From assembly GCF_013694095.1 (NCBI RefSeq), contig NZ_JACEFB010000002.1:372001-436000 (forward strand): a stretch of 64,000 nt of DNA, read 5' to 3'. Position 1 is the stretch's first letter; each line of letters opens with the position of its first letter. This stretch comes from Thermogemmata fonticola. GTDB lineage: Bacteria > Planctomycetota > Planctomycetia > Gemmatales > Gemmataceae. Under the pieces are notes generated by a model. It did no database searches, was not told the origin of the DNA, and saw only the letters and a program-made list of their open reading frames with translations. The position numbers and the translations under genes are program-made. Positions 53,084 to 61,285 of the stretch are shown here, one piece after another.

Positions 53084-54307
53084 ATGGCAGCGGTGGAAAG
53101 TTCGACAGGGGAACGGCCTAAGTTACGGGCGGGTTTGGCCGCTCAGCCCCATCGATACGGGGAATTCGTGCTCTTCGATCCGCTCCGAATCGGCAAGCCG
53201 GTGGTCCTGTCCGCGGCGGCACTGGCGGCGGTGGATCGCTTCGATGGCCGCCGTTCCCCCTACGAGATCGCCTTCCAATTGAATGTGGAATTTCCGCAGA
53301 TCCGCGTGGATGGCGAAGCGATCGCTATGCTGGCAAAGGCCTTAGATGAGGCCTTACTTTTGGACTCGCCGCGCTTTTGGAATCAGGTCCGTGGGCCGAT
53401 CCGCAAACCGATTTGTATTGGAACCTACGAGGCGGAGCCGGAACCCTTGCGCGAGCAACTGACTGAACTGTTCGTAGCCGATGGCGGACCTGGTTTGCCC
53501 CGCGAAGAAAAGGCTTCGTCCTCCTCCCGCCTGCGTGCTGTGCTCGTGCCCCACATGGATTACACCCGCGGCAACATCACCTATGGCCACGGCTTCAAGG
53601 AGCTATTCGAACGAACTGACGCCAGTGTGTTTGTGATCATCGGCACCTCGCACTACTCTCCTGCCCGTTTCTCCCTTACCGAGCAGCATTTCGAGACGCC
53701 TCTCGGTGTCGTCGAAACCGATCGAGATTACGTCCAGCGGATTGCTGAGGCCTACGGTGACGGCGTTTTTGCAGACCCCTTGGCCCATGCACCGGAGCAT
53801 TCGATCGAACTGGAAGTGGTGCTCCTGCAATTCCTGTTGGGGCAAAGGCGCCCTTTCAAGATCGTGCCGCTGTTGGTCGGCAGCATGCAGGATTGTGTCG
53901 AGGAGCAGGCGGACCCCTCGGCTAAGGAAGACATCGACCGCATGGTGAAAGTATTGCGGCAGGTGGAGGAGCAATCGAAGGAACCGGTGTGCTACGTGAT
54001 CAGCGGTGATTTGGCCCACATCGGCCCTAAGTTTGACGACCCCCGCCCGGTGGATGCTCCCTGGCTGGCCGACAGCCGGCAGAAGGATCAAGCGGTGCTC
54101 CAGGCCTTGGAAACGGCGGACAGCCGCCGGTTTTTCCAGACGATCGCGGCGGAAGGAAACGCCCGGCGTATCTGCGGTTTGTCCCCGACATGGCTGACAT
54201 TGCAGGTAGCGCAACCGGCACGGGGCCAGACGTTGCATTACCAGCAGTACGTGCATCCGGAAGGGTACGAAAGTGTCAGTTTCGCTGCCGCAGCCTTCTT
54301 CGGATGA
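53084..54307 (+). CDS. AmmeMemoRadiSam system protein B (Memo family)
   Basis: A 407-residue protein. The Memo domain covers about residues 145-407 with VPHMDYTRG, GTSHYSPA and PEHSIELEVVLLQF, which carry conserved His residues of the metal-site fold; the human Cys of this site is replaced here in SGDLAHIG. An extra N-terminal domain (about 20-105), VLFDPLRIGKPVVLS then YEIAFQLNVE, looks like a PqqD-type winged helix. The biochemical role of Memo is unresolved. The radical SAM and AMMECR1 partners are not next to it. ATG at 53084 with GGGGAGG upstream. Its end overlaps the following hydrolase gene. Confidence 0.88.
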   Translation: MAAVESSTGERPKLRAGLAAQPHRYGEFVLFDPLRIGKPVVLSAAALAAVDRFDGRRSPYEIAFQLNVEFPQIRVDGEAIAMLAKALDEALLLDSPRFWNQVRGPIRKPICIGTYEAEPEPLREQLTELFVADGGPGLPREEKASSSSRLRAVLVPHMDYTRGNITYGHGFKELFERTDASVFVIIGTSHYSPARFSLTEQHFETPLGVVETDRDYVQRIAEAYGDGVFADPLAHAPEHSIELEVVLLQFLLGQRRPFKIVPLLVGSMQDCVEEQADPSAKEDIDRMVKVLRQVEEQSKEPVCYVISGDLAHIGPKFDDPRPVDAPWLADSRQKDQAVLQALETADSRRFFQTIAAEGNARRICGLSPTWLTLQVAQPARGQTLHYQQYVHPEGYESVSFAAAAFFG

Positions 54308-55262
54308 ACTGGCCAGGCACTCTGTGCTCGCAACTCACCCGCCGACAGGGCACTGCCAGGACGAGAGCGGTACCGACGGCGCGATCACTCTAGCGGCCTA
54401 CCACGTGACAGCAGAGCAGTACCTTCGAGCCTGGCAGAACTACCGGCAACAGGTTCGCCACGGGCAAATCAGGACGGGCCGCTATCAGCTCCGCTATTTC
54501 ACCTGGGGTCAGGGACGGCCGCTCGTCTTCATCCACGGCATGGCCGATGCTCCGCAGGCTTTCATCATGGTCATGGAGGAATTGCGCGAGCGCTTTTGCT
54601 GCGTGGCCTATGCCTTGCCGGATGGCTGCCGCGATGGCGCGAATCTGTCGCGGTATCGCTTGTCCGACTATGCTGCGGACCTGCTCGCTCTGCTTGATCA
54701 CCTCGGATTTGCTGAAGCCGCGGTTGTGGGGTCCTCGTTTGGTTCTCTGATCTGCCTGCATGTTCTGCGTCACGCGCCGCAGCGGTGCCGCTGGGGAATC
54801 CTGCAAAACGGCTTTGCCTGGCGTCCGTTGAGCCGGTGGGAAAGAGAGCTGGCCCGGTGGGGTCGCCGCTTGCCTGGCTGGTTTGGCGATTGGCCGAATC
54901 TCCACGCCGCAGTTATGTGTTTCCTAGAACCGGTGATGACCCGGCAGCTTCCCGCCTCAGTCACGGCGGCCTACTTGCGCCATGCGGCTCACACTCCGAT
55001 CGCCGCGGCGGCCTGGCGGGCTTGGACCATTGCCCAAAGCGACCTGCGCCCTCTGTTGCCGGATATTCATCAGCCGGTGCTACTCATTACGGGGGATCAG
55101 GATCGTCTGGTTCCGCCGGACTGCTGGCAGCAGTTGCAGGAAGGCCTCCCCTGTTGTCAGCGGGCCCAAATCCCCGGTTGCGGCCATTATCCCCAGTACA
55201 GCCATCCGCAAATCATGGCCGAGGTCATCGAGAACTTTTTGCATCAACACCTGCCACAATGA
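54273..55262 (+). CDS. Alpha/beta hydrolase
   Basis: A 329-residue alpha/beta hydrolase with the catalytic triad in order: nucleophile elbow VVGSSFGS, Asp in LLITGDQDRLVPPD, and His in GCGHYPQYSHP; FIHGMADAP is the oxyanion loop. The substrate is unknown. The start is uncertain: GTG at 54273 overlaps the Memo gene by 35 bp, while in-frame GTG codons at 54324 and 54405 lie closer to the family domain. It is likely cotranscribed with the Memo gene and is convergent with trpC. Confidence 0.87.
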   Translation: MSVSLPQPSSDELARHSVLATHPPTGHCQDESGTDGAITLAAYHVTAEQYLRAWQNYRQQVRHGQIRTGRYQLRYFTWGQGRPLVFIHGMADAPQAFIMVMEELRERFCCVAYALPDGCRDGANLSRYRLSDYAADLLALLDHLGFAEAAVVGSSFGSLICLHVLRHAPQRCRWGILQNGFAWRPLSRWERELARWGRRLPGWFGDWPNLHAAVMCFLEPVMTRQLPASVTAAYLRHAAHTPIAAAAWRAWTIAQSDLRPLLPDIHQPVLLITGDQDRLVPPDCWQQLQEGLPCCQRAQIPGCGHYPQYSHPQIMAEVIENFLHQHLPQ

Positions 55263-55286
55263 GTTTCCCGGCGGTAGGCAGTCTCA

Positions 55287-56093
55287 TCAGACAGAGGCGT
55301 TAGCGGAGGTGGCATTCATGAGTAAACGCTGCAGAGCTAAGCCGGGGTCCGAGGCACGCATCAGGGATTCGCCGATGAGCAAGGCACGAACCCCCGCCTG
55401 GCGGAGCCGCTCCACATCCGTCGGTGTGCTGATGCCGCTTTCGCTCACGACGATCCGATCCGGCGGGATGCGGGGCAGCAGGTCTAGGGTGTGTTCCAGA
55501 CGCGTCACAAAGGTCCGCAGATCGCGGTTGTTGATGCCGATCACCGGGGCGCCGGTATCAAGGACCCGTGGCAACTCTTGGGCATCGTGCAGCTCCAGGA
55601 GCACGTGGATTCCCAAGGCCGTTGCCTGCTGGTAGAGGTACTGCAATTGGGAACCGGGTAAGCATTCGGCAATGAGCAGGACCGCATCCGCACCCGCTGC
55701 TCTTGCTTCCCAAAGCTGGTAGGGATCAAAGATAAAATCCTTGCGGAGCACGGGGAGCCGGACGTGCTGCTGGACGCGTGAGAGGACCTCCAAGTTGCCC
55801 TGAAAAAACTCCTCCTCGGTCAATACGCTAAGGGCATGGGCGCCGTGCCGCTGGTAGCTTAGGGCGATGGCCAGAGGGTCGAAGTCCGCCCGGATGACCC
55901 CAGCGGAGGGTGACGCCTTCTTGATTTCTGCGATCACAGCAAGAGGAGAGGCGGTTCGCAGTGCGGCGGTAAAATCCCGGCAGGGCGGCAAGTGAGCCAA
56001 GCGGCGCTCCAGCTCCACGAGAGGGAGTCGTTCGCGGGCCGCCTCGACCTGCCTCGCCTTGACTTGCAGGATACGATCGAGAATGCTCGGCAT
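55287..56093 (-). CDS. trpC: Indole-3-glycerol-phosphate synthase
   Basis: Tryptophan synthesis enzyme that closes the indole ring. It is a 268-residue (beta/alpha)8 barrel with AVIAEIKKASPSAGVIR (Glu56, Lys58), then LRKDFIFDPYQL, AVLLIAECL, VIGINNRDLRTF and VSESGISTPTDV, all family blocks with the phosphate-binding loops. I chose the ATG at 56093, where the family begins (TGGAG upstream); the frame is open 52 codons further. No other trp genes are beside it, so the pathway is scattered, as often in planctomycetes. Confidence 0.95.
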   Translation of the reverse strand: MPSILDRILQVKARQVEAARERLPLVELERRLAHLPPCRDFTAALRTASPLAVIAEIKKASPSAGVIRADFDPLAIALSYQRHGAHALSVLTEEEFFQGNLEVLSRVQQHVRLPVLRKDFIFDPYQLWEARAAGADAVLLIAECLPGSQLQYLYQQATALGIHVLLELHDAQELPRVLDTGAPVIGINNRDLRTFVTRLEHTLDLLPRIPPDRIVVSESGISTPTDVERLRQAGVRALLIGESLMRASDPGLALQRLLMNATSANASV

Positions 56094-56196
56094 GACACTC
56101 CATCCAGTAGCAGGGTGAAGCAGTGCTCCTGTTTCTTCTTCTAGAGTATGGGAAGCTGCCCTGGGCATCAGGGGGTGGCCGCTGAGGCCGGCGAGC

Positions 56197-57180
56197 ATGG
56201 GGGAAGGGGTCGAGCAAATCGGTGGGATGTTGTTGGCGGGCAGCCTCACCGCGGTGGGGGTCCTCTTGCCGGGTCTGCTGGCCTGGAAGCTCTCTCAGCG
56301 GCGGGAAGTACCCCTGCTGCCGCCAGCCCGCGTTTGGCGATTCTCCTGGACCGGCCTGGATTTGTTGGCCGGGATCCTCGTGATACAGGCCATTCCCGCG
56401 CTGCTATTACTGACGGGCCTGTCGGTTTGGGAAGCCCCGGTGTGGGCCTTTCCTTTGCAGGTGCTATTTTTCCTCTTCTTTCAGCGGAATCTCCTGTCTC
56501 GGATTGAGGTGCCTCCGTCCGAGTCGCTTCGCCGAGTCTGGCCGGCCCGCTTGGCTCTGGCTGCCGGAGCGTGGACCCTGCTCGCACCCCTCGTGCTCGG
56601 TTTCAATGGCCTCATCGATTGGACCTACAGCCAACTCGGCGGGGAACCCAAAGAACACCCCCTGACCCAGTTGGATGTCTCGGTGCCGCGGAATGCTCTC
56701 CTCCTGGTTTTACAAGCATGCGTGGCGGCCCCCTGGGTCGAGGAGTGCGTCATGCGCGGCCTGGTGTTGCCCTGGCTTCTAGCAGCACGGACGGAACGGC
56801 GGCGAACCCTATCCGAGGGAGCGTGGCTGACGCTAACAGCCCAGCAACGAGCGTGGGTGGTGGTCGGAGTTGCTCTTTGGCCTGCGTGGAACTGCCCTCA
56901 CTGGGAAGCGGTGATCTTTCTCGGTCTATTAGCTCTCGGCCTGGTGGTGCTCCAGCGGATTCCGCTTCGCCACCGCCGCCATTGGTGTGCCGTGTATGCC
57001 TCGGCCGTCGTGTTTGCCATGTTCCACAGTGCCGTCTGGCCGTCACCGCTCCCCTTGTTCGTTCTGGGCCTCGGCTTGGGATGGCTAGCAGTCTGGACTC
57101 GCGGCTTCTTCTGCCCCGCTTTGCTCCATGCCTTCTTCAATGCCGTATCGACACTTTACCTTTTGATCTTTGGCTCATGA
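56197..57180 (+). CDS. CPBP family intramembrane glutamic protease
   Basis: A 327-residue protein with about seven to eight membrane helices. The CPBP motifs are present: VEECVMRG (Glu182, Glu183, Arg187), FAMFHS (the FxxxH motif) and LHAFFN (the HxxxN motif). This group (formerly Abi) includes CAAX-processing proteases and bacteriocin self-immunity proteins. The N-terminal third carries two to three extra helices. Divergent from trpC. The ATG has no strong ribosome site. Confidence 0.88.
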   Translation: MGEGVEQIGGMLLAGSLTAVGVLLPGLLAWKLSQRREVPLLPPARVWRFSWTGLDLLAGILVIQAIPALLLLTGLSVWEAPVWAFPLQVLFFLFFQRNLLSRIEVPPSESLRRVWPARLALAAGAWTLLAPLVLGFNGLIDWTYSQLGGEPKEHPLTQLDVSVPRNALLLVLQACVAAPWVEECVMRGLVLPWLLAARTERRRTLSEGAWLTLTAQQRAWVVVGVALWPAWNCPHWEAVIFLGLLALGLVVLQRIPLRHRRHWCAVYASAVVFAMFHSAVWPSPLPLFVLGLGLGWLAVWTRGFFCPALLHAFFNAVSTLYLLIFGS

Positions 57181-57263
57181 TCCACGGCTAATACTGACGG
57201 CAAGGGTGCACGGAAAGGTATGCCGGGAAGGCAGAAAGTCGTGCGGTAGCCAGCCGGCCCGCC

Positions 57264-57334
57264 AGGCGGCCTGCCGGGAATGGTGGGCGTTGGGTCAAAC
57301 GGGGATTGATCATCAGGCGGCTTGCCGGGACTGG
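57264..57334. repeat. 20-nt direct repeat at the end of the glycosyltransferase gene
   Basis: AGGCGGCCTGCCGGGAATGG (57264-57283) and AGGCGGCTTGCCGGGACTGG (57315-57334) differ at two bases and lie 51 nt apart. The second copy lies in the last codons of the glycosyltransferase, the first just after its stop. It suggests a small duplication at the gene end. Confidence 0.6.
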
Positions 57335-58533
57335 CTTTGTGTCAAGTCGTCAATTGTTTCGCTGAGGGGGCGGTTCAGAATGCGGTGATAAACCTCGAGG
57401 ACAGTTTTCGCGGCTCGGTCCCAGCGAAAGGCGGCGGCGTAGTGCGGTCCCCGGCGACGATAGTCCTCCAACCAATCTGGCTCGCGGATGGTCCGCTCCA
57501 TAGCTTTGCGCCAAGCGGGGAGATCATGAGGGTCCAGTGCGACGGCATTGCCACCGGCGATCTCTTGAAGCGAGGCCGCCGTGGAAATAATAGCAGCTCC
57601 GCCGCAGGCCATCATTTCCAAAGGCGGAAGGCCGAACCCCTCGTAATAGGACGGGTAGAGCAATGCGGTGGCACCGCTGTACAGGGCCGGCAGGTCCTCA
57701 TCCGCCACGTAACCGAGGTAGCGGACCCCACGGTGTTGCCCGATTTCTTCCCAAAATTGCCGCTCCGGTTCGGATTTCCAGCCCCACAGACCTCCGAGGA
57801 CCAAGGGGCAGTGCTCGCGGACCGTGGGCGGCAAGTCGCAATAGGCTCGCAGGAGTGTCAGGACGTTTTTACGCGGTTCGATGGTGCCGACGTAGAGCAG
57901 ATAGCGCGGCGGCAAGTGCCAGCGCTGGCGTAGGGCCGCGATGGCCTCGGAGCTGGCAGGCCGAAAATGCTCTGCAATCCCGCAATAGATGGTGGTGATG
58001 CAGGCGGGGGAAACGCCCAAGTGGCGCACGGCCTCCTGTCGCACCGCTTCGGAATCGACCAGAATGTGAGCAGCGCGTGCCACACCCCGTGCAAAAGCCG
58101 CTTCATGCCGTCGGACCCGCTCCGGTGGATGCCACTGCGGATAGAGCAGCACGGACAGATCGTGTACTGTCACCACCGTCGGGGTCGGCACAGCGAACGG
58201 CACGAGGTTGGGTTCGTGATACAAGTCGAAGCGGCCGAGCCGGGCGGCCAAATGAAAGTGGGCGGCGTAAAACCCGCGGGCAAGCTGCCAGCTCCACTGT
58301 CGCAGCCATTTCGGAGCCGGAGCGGAGAGCAGACGAGAGACCGGCCGGGAAACTTGGGGAGATGCAACGGCTTGCCGGAAGCCGGCCAAGCGGCGGTGCC
58401 ACCACACTCCAGGGTAAAGCCAAATGTGGTCCTGCGGGGCGAGGCGGACCAAGGCGTGGTAAAGATGCCAAGCGCTATGTCCGACCCCCGTGCGTCGCCG
58501 TAAGGCAGAAGCTCCGTTGAACAGAACACGCAT
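57313..58533 (-). CDS. Glycosyltransferase family 4 in a polysaccharide-export cassette
   Basis: A 406-residue GT-B enzyme. It starts with MRVLFNGASALRRRTGVGH, a family 4 pattern, has LYVGTIEPRKNVLTLL at the domain border and the donor block YPSYYEGFGLPPLEMMACGGA with the EX7E-like Glu residues. It probably builds or extends a surface glycan. It is third in a minus-strand run after the ABC permease (60265) and ATPase (59361) genes, consistent with a role in making the exported polysaccharide. The C-terminal codons take part in a direct repeat. Confidence 0.9.
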   Translation of the reverse strand: MRVLFNGASALRRRTGVGHSAWHLYHALVRLAPQDHIWLYPGVWWHRRLAGFRQAVASPQVSRPVSRLLSAPAPKWLRQWSWQLARGFYAAHFHLAARLGRFDLYHEPNLVPFAVPTPTVVTVHDLSVLLYPQWHPPERVRRHEAAFARGVARAAHILVDSEAVRQEAVRHLGVSPACITTIYCGIAEHFRPASSEAIAALRQRWHLPPRYLLYVGTIEPRKNVLTLLRAYCDLPPTVREHCPLVLGGLWGWKSEPERQFWEEIGQHRGVRYLGYVADEDLPALYSGATALLYPSYYEGFGLPPLEMMACGGAAIISTAASLQEIAGGNAVALDPHDLPAWRKAMERTIREPDWLEDYRRRGPHYAAAFRWDRAAKTVLEVYHRILNRPLSETIDDLTQSQSRQAA

Positions 58534-58590
58534 AAGCTATTTCCCGCACCGACTGCATCGCAAATTACTGCTGAAACACATGCAACCGCT

Positions 58591-59361
58591 TCAGGCGGCA
58601 CGGGCCGGCTGCGCGTGGGCGCGTTCAGCCATTGCTTGAGTGTAGGCTTCAATGACGCTTTCGCTCGGTCCGGCCATGACAATTTCCCCCCGCCGCAACC
58701 ACAAGACGCGGTTGCAGGTTTCCCGGATCGTGTTCAGATCATGGGACACCAGGACCATCAAGCGCGAGGCGGACATCAATTCCCGCATCCGCGCTCTCGC
58801 CTTCTGCTGGAAAGCCATGTCGCCCACGGCGAGGACCTCATCGATGAGGAGGATTTCCGGATTCGCCGCCGTCGCAATGGAAAAAGCCAAACGCATCCGC
58901 ATACCCGCCGAGTAGTTCCGCACCGGCAGGGACAAAAACTCTCCCAACTCAGAAAACGCGGCGATCGCCTCAATTTTGTCGCGCAAGGTCGCCGGGGTTT
59001 CCCCTTGCAAATAGGAGCGATACACAATGTTTTCCCAGCCGCTGGCCTCTGGCTCAAAACCTAACGTAATGTCGAAGAGTGAACAAATCCGTCCCTCTAC
59101 GTGGCAGCGGCCTTGCGTGGGCGGATAAATCCCTGCCAGCATCTTCAACAGTGTAGACTTGCCGGCGCCATTATGGCCGATCACACCAATCCGCTCCCCT
59201 TCCTGAGCGGTGAAATTGATACGGGACAAAGCACGGATCTTAACTGGAGGATTGAGGGATTTCCTGAATAAACCACGCACTATATATTCTTTGAAACTTA
59301 CTTTCTGATACTTATAAACTAGGAATTCGATAGATGCATCTTCAACTACTATGGAAGGCAT
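58591..59361 (-). CDS. wzt: ABC transporter ATPase for polysaccharide or teichoic acid export
   Basis: ATPase of the Wzt/KpsT/TagH group, 256 residues. Walker A GHNGAGKST (62-70), signature YSAGMRMRLAF (150-160), Walker B LLIDEVLAVGD (171-181) and the H-loop LVSHDLNT are intact. It lacks the C-terminal sugar-binding domain of Wzt proteins with chain-terminus recognition, so it is more like KpsT or TagH. AAGGAAG is 7 nt before the ATG. Its first 80 or so bases and the 100-bp gap before it are AT-rich in contrast to neighbours. The permease gene lies upstream. Confidence 0.92.
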   Translation of the reverse strand: MPSIVVEDASIEFLVYKYQKVSFKEYIVRGLFRKSLNPPVKIRALSRINFTAQEGERIGVIGHNGAGKSTLLKMLAGIYPPTQGRCHVEGRICSLFDITLGFEPEASGWENIVYRSYLQGETPATLRDKIEAIAAFSELGEFLSLPVRNYSAGMRMRLAFSIATAANPEILLIDEVLAVGDMAFQQKARARMRELMSASRLMVLVSHDLNTIRETCNRVLWLRRGEIVMAGPSESVIEAYTQAMAERAHAQPARAA

Positions 59362-59464
59362 AGGTTATCTTCCTTAGGAGAGATAAAACATAGCATTCTA
59401 AGGTTTTAGTATGTAAGTATAAGTTAGAGTACCTTATGTGGTAGCGAGTAACACGCGCTATCCA
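59362..59464. other. AT-rich spacer between export permease and ATPase genes
   Basis: About 100 bp with A+T near two thirds, continuing about 80 bp into the ATPase gene. A TATACT in the minus direction might be a -10 box. Unusual for this G+C-rich window. Confidence 0.5.
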
Positions 59465-60265
59465 TTACAGATGGAAGATCAAGCGTTTGTGGAGCCAGGC
59501 GACAACACCCAGGGCCAAAGCCGCCAGCAGCAGGGTGAAACCACTCGCTAGGAAGTACAGATTCGGGGGCGGCCATAGTCCGGTCAACAAGGGGTAACGT
59601 ACCATCTCGAGCATCCAGTACACGGGATTGGCATCGACGACCCAACCGAGGTCTTTATCGTCTAGAAGCCGTCGACTATACATAATGGGTGTGAGGAAAA
59701 AGAGGAATTGGGTGCCCACTTCCAAAAGATGAACAGTATCGTGGAAATAAACATTGACGTAGGCTGCGATTGTCGCTACCGACCAGGCGCAGAAAAAGAT
59801 AATTGCCAATGCCGGTAAGACGAAAACGACACGGAAAAGCACACGGATTTCCTGCTGAAAAGCCGCAACCATGAGAAATACCACACCTAAAGCAATCAAG
59901 GCATGTATGGCCTGACCCAGAACGGTACGCAGTGTGTAAATCGTGTAAGGCAAGGGGCTTTGGCGAATATAGGCTTCGTTGGCTTGGAACGTGCGGCAGC
60001 CGTGCAGGGCGGAATCTCGCAGGAAGCCCCATACCGCGAGACTAGCCAGGACAGAGGCCGCATAGCGGGTTGGTTCGCCCCCGCCAAGCAAATTGCTGAA
60101 CACCACTGTAAACACCGCCGTCATGGCGATGGGATGGAGTAAGGACCAGCCAATTCCTAACACGGACCGCCGGTAACGTTGACGCAAATCCAGTTTCACT
60201 AAGGCCAACAGGAAGTAGCGGTAGCGCCACACTGCCGCCAGATGCTGCATCATACTTCGCCTCAC
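59465..60265 (-). CDS. wzm: ABC-2 type permease for polysaccharide or teichoic acid export
   Basis: A 266-residue membrane protein of the Wzm/KpsM/TagG group with six hydrophobic segments. Start YRYFLLALVKLDLRQRYRR, then SVLGIGWSLLHP, and an end with FLASGFTLLLAALALG are typical. With the ATPase gene 103 bp downstream it forms the exporter that moves lipid-linked glycan across the inner membrane. Start chosen at the first ATG; an ATG four codons later is an alternative. Confidence 0.9.
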   Translation of the reverse strand: MRRSMMQHLAAVWRYRYFLLALVKLDLRQRYRRSVLGIGWSLLHPIAMTAVFTVVFSNLLGGGEPTRYAASVLASLAVWGFLRDSALHGCRTFQANEAYIRQSPLPYTIYTLRTVLGQAIHALIALGVVFLMVAAFQQEIRVLFRVVFVLPALAIIFFCAWSVATIAAYVNVYFHDTVHLLEVGTQFLFFLTPIMYSRRLLDDKDLGWVVDANPVYWMLEMVRYPLLTGLWPPPNLYFLASGFTLLLAALALGVVAWLHKRLIFHL

Positions 60266-60331
60266 CGTCCCGGATCGAGCAGCGTTGTATTCAAAGGTGG
60301 TACGTTACCCGATAGTTCCCACATTCGCCAA

Positions 60332-60367
60332 GGCCAATTTTTCCCACGCTACGGCCAATTTCTCCCA
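60332..60367. repeat. Direct repeat with 21-bp period upstream of the fasciclin gene
   Basis: GGCCAATTTTTCCCA (60332-60346) and GGCCAATTTCTCCCA (60353-60367) differ at one base and are exactly 21 bp apart, two helical turns. The shape suits tandem sites of one DNA-binding protein acting on the fasciclin gene or on the divergent wzm gene. Confidence 0.65.
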
Positions 60368-60441
60368 GCGATCTTTCGGCTTTTTCCCGAAGGAAGCCCT
60401 CGAATTGGACGGGCACGACAAAAGGCGCCTATGGATATTTT

Positions 60442-60467
60442 GCCGCTCTGGTTCAAGATCGAGCGGC
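60442..60467 (+). promoter_or_regulatory. Inverted repeat in the fasciclin gene leader
   Basis: GCCGCTC (60442-60448) and GAGCGGC (60461-60467) are perfect 7-bp arms with a 12-nt loop, ending 37 nt before the start codon. It may form a hairpin in the leader or be an operator. Confidence 0.5.
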
Positions 60468-60483
60468 TGTCAGTACCCATGTA

Positions 60484-60497
60484 CCTGTTTCAGGAGG
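60484..60497 (+). promoter_or_regulatory. Leader with ribosome site, shared with the gene at 26214
   Basis: The string CCTGTTTCAGGAGG is identical to the one at 26193-26206, with the same 7-nt gap to the start codon. It contains the AGGAGG ribosome site of the fasciclin gene. Confidence 0.6.
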
Positions 60498-60504
60498 TTT
60501 GAAG

Positions 60505-60978
60505 ATGCGTGCCTTGTGTGCCGTTGCTGCCGCTGCCATTGCTGGCTGGGGTTTTGTTCCAACAGTCTGGGCGGATGACAAACCCGCCACTGTCGCCGAC
60601 ATTGTGGCGTCCTCCCAAAACCACACGATCCTGCTGACTGCGGTCAAGGAGGCGGGATTGGTGGACACCCTCAAGGGAAAGGGGCCCTTCACCGTCTTCG
60701 CCCCCACGGATGATGCCTTCAAGGCCTTGGGTGAGGATACCATCAAGAAAGTGCTTGCGGACAAGGACTTGCTCAAGAAGATTCTGCTCGCCCACGTGAT
60801 TGTCGGGAAGGAAGCGAAGGCGGCGGATGTTTTGAAGCTCGATGGCCAAGAGGTGAACGGCTTCAAGATCGACACCAAGAGTGGAGTGAAGATCGGCGAA
60901 GCCAAGGTGATCAAGGCGGACTTGCTCGCGGGCAATGGTGTGGTCCATGTGATCGACAAAGTGCTCCTGCCCAAGTAA
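60505..60978 (+). CDS. Secreted fasciclin (FAS1) domain protein
   Basis: A 157-residue protein with a signal peptide (MRALCAVAAAAIAGWGFV) and a single FAS1 domain. The domain shows KGKGPFTVFAPTDDAFKAL, the H1 block, and NGVVHVIDKVLLPK, the H2 block with the conserved His-x-Ile-Asp. Such proteins take part in cell surface adhesion. I chose the ATG at 60505 because AGGAGG lies 8 nt upstream; a TTG two codons earlier is not needed. A strong terminator follows. Confidence 0.93.
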   Translation: MRALCAVAAAAIAGWGFVPTVWADDKPATVADIVASSQNHTILLTAVKEAGLVDTLKGKGPFTVFAPTDDAFKALGEDTIKKVLADKDLLKKILLAHVIVGKEAKAADVLKLDGQEVNGFKIDTKSGVKIGEAKVIKADLLAGNGVVHVIDKVLLPK

Positions 60979-61285
60979 GTCCCTTCGGGACTGGTCGAAT
61001 CCCCGCGGCTTGCAATCTTACCCCCTCCCTTTCGTAAGGCCGGCCTGGCTTGAAGCCAAGCTGGCTTCTTTTTTGGTTCTCTTCTGTTTGCTATTTTTTC
61101 CTGTCCTATCGGCAGAAGGTGTGTAGTCTGGAGATGAATAGCCCTCCGCCGCCCCGCTGCCCTTCACCCACTGCTGCCTGTGATGGCAGCTAGCCCCACC
61201 CCAGGGAAGCTCGCGCCCGCACGGATACCGCAGCGGAGTGTAGAAACACCGCAAAGCGCGAATCTGAAGGGAGAGGAGGAAGTTT
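60979..61285. other. Intergenic region with the fasciclin terminator
   Basis: About 300 bp between two plus-strand genes. The terminator at 61052 is the only clear element; the rest is the leader of the next gene. Confidence 0.5.
61052..61074 (+). terminator. Intrinsic terminator after the fasciclin gene
   Basis: GAAGCCA (61052-61058) pairs with TGGCTTC (61062-61068) over a 3-nt loop, directly followed by six T. A clean rho-independent terminator about 73 nt after the stop codon. Confidence 0.9.
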
